Shown: positions 60,956 through 64,000 of the stretch, piece by piece
How the letters are laid out: each line of letters begins with the position of its first letter
How positions within the stretch are numbered: position 1 is the first letter of the stretch
Assembly: GCA_944323445.1 (NCBI GenBank)
Contig: CALUSM010000010.1
Location: 1 to 64,000 of the forward strand
Length of the DNA: 64,000 nt
Direction: 5' to 3'
Source: an uncultured Bacteroidales bacterium
GTDB taxonomy: Bacteria > Bacteroidota > Bacteroidia > Bacteroidales > UBA932
The notes under the pieces: generated by a model
The model's database searches: none
What the model saw: the letters and a program-made list of their open reading frames with translations, nothing else
What the model was told of the DNA's origin: nothing
Program-made: the position numbers and the translations under genes

Positions 60956-61969
60956 ATGAAAATCAAAGCAATAGCCACAATCACAGCCTGCGCCGCACTG
61001 CTCAGCGGCTGCGGCGGCAACAACACCGCGGATGTCGCGGAGGAAAGGGTAGAGCAGGTACGCACCACCCCGCTGGCCTATCAGGAGGTATCGAGGCAGA
61101 TCGAGCTCTCGACCACCCTGCAGGGCTATGACCAGATGAACATCTCTCCCTCGCTGACGGGTCTCATCGAGAAGATCTACGTCGAGGTGGGTGACCGTGT
61201 GCGCAAGGGCGACACCCTCGTTCGGATGGACCAAAACCAGCTCAACACCACCCGCATAGCATTTGCCAACCTCCAGATAGAGATGAACCGCGTGCAGATG
61301 CTCCTCGAGAGCGAGGCCATCTCCCGGCAGACCTACGACCAGACCAAGCTGAGCTACGACCAGACGCAGGAGACCCTCCGCTTCCTGGAGGAGAACACCT
61401 TCGTAAGGGCGCAGTTCGACGGCGTCATCTCGGCCAAGACCTACGAGGACGGGGAACTCTACAGCGGAGCCCAGCCTATCCTCCAGCTCACCAAGATCAA
61501 TGAGCTCAAGGCTTACGTCAATGTACCCGAGACCTATTATCCTTTAGTCAAGAAGGGAATGCAGGTCAATGTCTATTCGGACATCTACCCCGGCCGGGCC
61601 TTCCCCGCGTCTATCGAGATAGTCTATCCGACCGTAGACCCGGCTTCCCATACATTTACCCTCAAGCTGCGGATTCCGAACTCCTCCGAGCTCATCCGTC
61701 CGGGTATGTATGTGAGCACGGTGCTGGATCTGGGCCGGACCGAGGCCCTCGTGGTGCCCTACCAGGCGGTGCTCAGGCTCATCGGCTCCAACAACCGCTA
61801 TGTCTTCGTGGATGAGGGCGGCGTCGCCAAGCGCGTCTTCGTGGAGATAGGCGAGCGTCACGACCAGACGATAGAAATCTCCAGCGACAGCCTGAAGGTC
61901 GGTGACCCCATCGTCACCACCGGCCAGGCCAAGCTCGTGGACGGAGTAAAACTCAATGTGGTACAATAA
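60956..61969 (+). CDS. RND-type periplasmic adaptor, lipoprotein
   Basis: The 337-residue protein has a lipoprotein signal (AALLSGC) and the membrane-fusion layout: EVSRQIELSTTLQGYDQMNISPSLTGLIEKIYVEVGDRVRKGDTL, a coiled-coil hairpin, the lipoyl return ENTFVRAQFDGVISAKTYEDGEL and a beta-barrel. Located 4 bases after the TolC-like gene and 13 bases before the RND permease. Confidence 0.92.
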   Translation: MKIKAIATITACAALLSGCGGNNTADVAEERVEQVRTTPLAYQEVSRQIELSTTLQGYDQMNISPSLTGLIEKIYVEVGDRVRKGDTLVRMDQNQLNTTRIAFANLQIEMNRVQMLLESEAISRQTYDQTKLSYDQTQETLRFLEENTFVRAQFDGVISAKTYEDGELYSGAQPILQLTKINELKAYVNVPETYYPLVKKGMQVNVYSDIYPGRAFPASIEIVYPTVDPASHTFTLKLRIPNSSELIRPGMYVSTVLDLGRTEALVVPYQAVLRLIGSNNRYVFVDEGGVAKRVFVEIGERHDQTIEISSDSLKVGDPIVTTGQAKLVDGVKLNVVQ

Positions 61970-61981
61970 TCCCCGCCTGCG

Positions 61982-64000
61982 ATGAGTATCTACAAATCAG
62001 CGATCAACCGTCCGGTGACGACCCTCCTGGTATTCGTCGCCGTGATAGTGATAGGCGTGTTCTCGTTCCTGAGGCTGCCTATCGACCAGTTCCCGGAGAT
62101 GGACCCTCCGTACATCTCCGTGCTGACCGTATATCCGGGAGCCAGCGCCTCCGAGATAGAGACCAACGTTACAAAGATCATAGAGAACAACCTCAACTCC
62201 GTCGACTACCTCAAGGAGATTACCTCCACTACCAAGGACAACATCTCAGTGGTGATGCTCGAGCTGGAGTGGGGTACGGATCTGGACGAGATTATAAACG
62301 ACGTAAGGTCGTACATAGACATGGTGACGGACGAGCTGCCCGACGGCTGTACCAACCCGTTCATCTTCAAGTTCAGCACCAGCTCCATGCCTATCCTCCA
62401 GTACTCGATTACGGCCGACGAGAGCTACCCTGGACTGGACAAGCTGCTCAACGATGAGATCATCCCGCAGCTGAGCATGGTGAACGGTATCGGTAACCTG
62501 ACCCTTTCCGGCTCCCCGGAGCGCTATGTGTACGTGGATATTGACCAGCAGAAGCTGGATGCCTACGGCCTCCCTCTCGAGACCGTCGGCAGCGCGATAG
62601 CCGCCAACAACCTCAACCTATCCTCCGGTACCGTCAAGATGAACAAGGAGCAGTACCAGCTCGAGGTGCGCAGCGAGTACGTCGAGAGCTCCGAGATCAA
62701 CGACATCGTGGTGACAGTCACCCCCGAGGGCCGTCAGGTCTTCGTGCGGGACCTGGCCACCGTGCGCGACACCATCAAGGACCTGAGCCTCGACGAGAAG
62801 ACCAACGGCCGCGAGAGCGTCCGCCTCATGGTGACCAAGCAGACCGGCGCCAACACCGTGCAGATCTGCCAGGACCTCGAGAAAGAGCTGGCCAAGATAG
62901 AGAAGACCCTGCCCAAGGACATTAAGATAGAGACCATCTACGACTCTTCGGAGGATATCCAGAACTCCATCAGTTCCCTGGAGGAGTCGATTCTGTACGC
63001 CCTGCTCTTCGTGGTGCTCGTGGTGCTCTTCTTCCTCGGAGAGTGGCGCTCGACCCTGATCATCTCCCTGACCATCCCCATATCCCTGATAGTGGCCTTC
63101 ATCTACCTGATGCTGGCCGACAGCTCGCTGAACATCATATCGCTCAGCTCCCTGACCGTGGCCATCGGTATGGTGGTGGACGACGCCATCGTGGTGCTCG
63201 AGAACATCACCAAGCACATCGAGAGGGGTTCGTCGCCGAGGGAGGCGTCCATCTACGCGACCAACGAGGTGTGGGTATCGGTTATCGCCACGACCCTGGT
63301 GATAGTGGTGGTGTTCGTGCCGCTTACGATGCTCACCGGTATGGCCGGCATCATGTTCAAGGAACTCGGCTGGCTGGTGACCATCATGGTATGTACCTCG
63401 ACCGTAGTGGCCATCTCCCTGACCCCCATGCTCTGCTCCAAGCTGCTCAAGGCCCGTCCCGTGCGCATCAACGAGAGGGGAGTCATCGAGAACATCCCGC
63501 CCAGGCGCAACTTCTACCAGAGATTCGTCATTCCCATCCTCGACGCCATAGACCGCGCCTATGCCCGGCTGCTGCGCTGGTGTCTGCGCCATAAGGCCAT
63601 CACCCTCGGCGCCATCGTGCTCTTCTTCTTCGCTTCCATCACTCCCTTCCTGATGGGCAAGATCGGAACCGATTTCATCCAGGAGACTGACAACGGTCGT
63701 CTGTCCGTATCCATCGAGCTGGCCACCGGCTACCGTATCGAGGAGACCGCCAAGATGGCCCGTCATATCGAGAGCCGCTTCTACGAGCTGGTGCCCGAGA
63801 TAAGGCTTATATCTACCTCCGCCGGTACTACCGACGACGACGGAGTCTCGGCCATGTTCTCCTCGACCATGAACAACACCATGTCCATGACCGTAGTCTG
63901 CAACAAGAAGAACGAGCGCGAGCGCTCCATCTTCGAGATAGCCGAGGTGCTGCGTCAGGAGCTGGCCTCCTATCCCGAGATTATCGACTACCAGTGCGAC
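61982..64000 (+). CDS. RND efflux permease (AcrB/HAE-1 type), 3' end outside the window
   Basis: Starting at ATG 61982, the frame is open for 673 codons to the window edge. It opens MSIYKSAINRPVTTLLVFV (TM1), has the porter segment LPIDQFPEMDPPYISVLTVYPGASASEIE, the TM2-TM4 region with VAIGMVVDDAIVVLENI containing the proton-relay aspartates, VFVPLTMLTGMAGIMFKELGW and SLTPMLCSKLL, then the second-half start at RHKAITLGAIVLFFF. It is a typical proton-driven tripartite pump, substrate unknown, partial only because of the window end. Confidence 0.94.
   Translation, partial: MSIYKSAINRPVTTLLVFVAVIVIGVFSFLRLPIDQFPEMDPPYISVLTVYPGASASEIETNVTKIIENNLNSVDYLKEITSTTKDNISVVMLELEWGTDLDEIINDVRSYIDMVTDELPDGCTNPFIFKFSTSSMPILQYSITADESYPGLDKLLNDEIIPQLSMVNGIGNLTLSGSPERYVYVDIDQQKLDAYGLPLETVGSAIAANNLNLSSGTVKMNKEQYQLEVRSEYVESSEINDIVVTVTPEGRQVFVRDLATVRDTIKDLSLDEKTNGRESVRLMVTKQTGANTVQICQDLEKELAKIEKTLPKDIKIETIYDSSEDIQNSISSLEESILYALLFVVLVVLFFLGEWRSTLIISLTIPISLIVAFIYLMLADSSLNIISLSSLTVAIGMVVDDAIVVLENITKHIERGSSPREASIYATNEVWVSVIATTLVIVVVFVPLTMLTGMAGIMFKELGWLVTIMVCTSTVVAISLTPMLCSKLLKARPVRINERGVIENIPPRRNFYQRFVIPILDAIDRAYARLLRWCLRHKAITLGAIVLFFFASITPFLMGKIGTDFIQETDNGRLSVSIELATGYRIEETAKMARHIESRFYELVPEIRLISTSAGTTDDDGVSAMFSSTMNNTMSMTVVCNKKNERERSIFEIAEVLRQELASYPEIIDYQCD

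Noticed and set aside
1..64000. CRISPR array, rRNA genes or cas genes
   Set aside because: No regularly spaced short direct repeats with unique spacers and no rRNA- or Cas-like sequence were seen; the 106-bp tandem array has no spacer structure.

Overview
The window looks like a high-GC chromosome segment of a Bacteroidales bacterium, possibly Rikenellaceae/Alistipes-like. The evidence is the recurring -7 promoter box TAnnTTTG (best pairs have TTTG about 19-20 bases upstream), the gene order rplM-rpsI-rpsB-tsf, NigD-like and ECF-sigma genes, LytS/LytTR regulators and MacB-type efflux operons, with little Shine-Dalgarno signal. Genus assignment is inference.

Left chromosome (1-16.5 kb): a small membrane protein and a YbaK-type tRNA deacylase; a GNAT-MsrA fusion; lpxK-murA-murB and an acetyltransferase; a TolC/adaptor/MacB-like ATPase/permease operon followed by a LytS-type kinase and LytTR regulator; a NigD-like lipoprotein, ECF sigma factor and TM-plus-beta-barrel protein operon; then tRNA-Ser(GCT).

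Integrated element (16570-45280, 28.7 kb): inserted at the 3' end of tRNA-Ser. A 14-bp copy of the tRNA end lies at each boundary, and a strong terminator now at 45278-45342 probably belonged to the tRNA originally. The right end has a tyrosine integrase, HTH genes, a RepA-type ATPase and a Toprim primase next to a TGTCCCR repeat cluster. The left end is a leftward operon of three paralogous proteins of unknown function, an unknown 252-residue protein, a holin-like protein, an M15 endolysin-like peptidase and a spanin-like protein. No capsid, portal, terminase, tail or conjugation gene was seen. The centre carries a structured-RNA/terminator leader before a membrane protein, a GC-rich non-coding block hit by an IS1634-like element with a perfect 207-bp target duplication, and an AT-richer defence-like island: (i) GHKL ATPase, unknown protein and DUF6339-like protein; (ii) an oppositely oriented protein with a HEPN-like tail; (iii) ParB-like protein, nuclease-like protein and cytosine methyltransferase; (iv) cytosine methyltransferase, McrB and McrC (LlaJI-like). 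The most interesting candidates are the element as a possible phage satellite or cryptic virus, and the GHKL module.

Right chromosome (45.3-64 kb): aminopeptidase P, pfkA, dusB, the rplM-rpsI-rpsB-tsf cluster, a beta-propeller lipoprotein, a TPR-TM-LRR gene split by an in-frame amber codon, a predicted lipoprotein peptide deformylase, a 106-bp tandem repeat, kbl, and a TetR-TolC-adaptor-RND operon that runs off the window. Coordinates in a few places may be off by one base.
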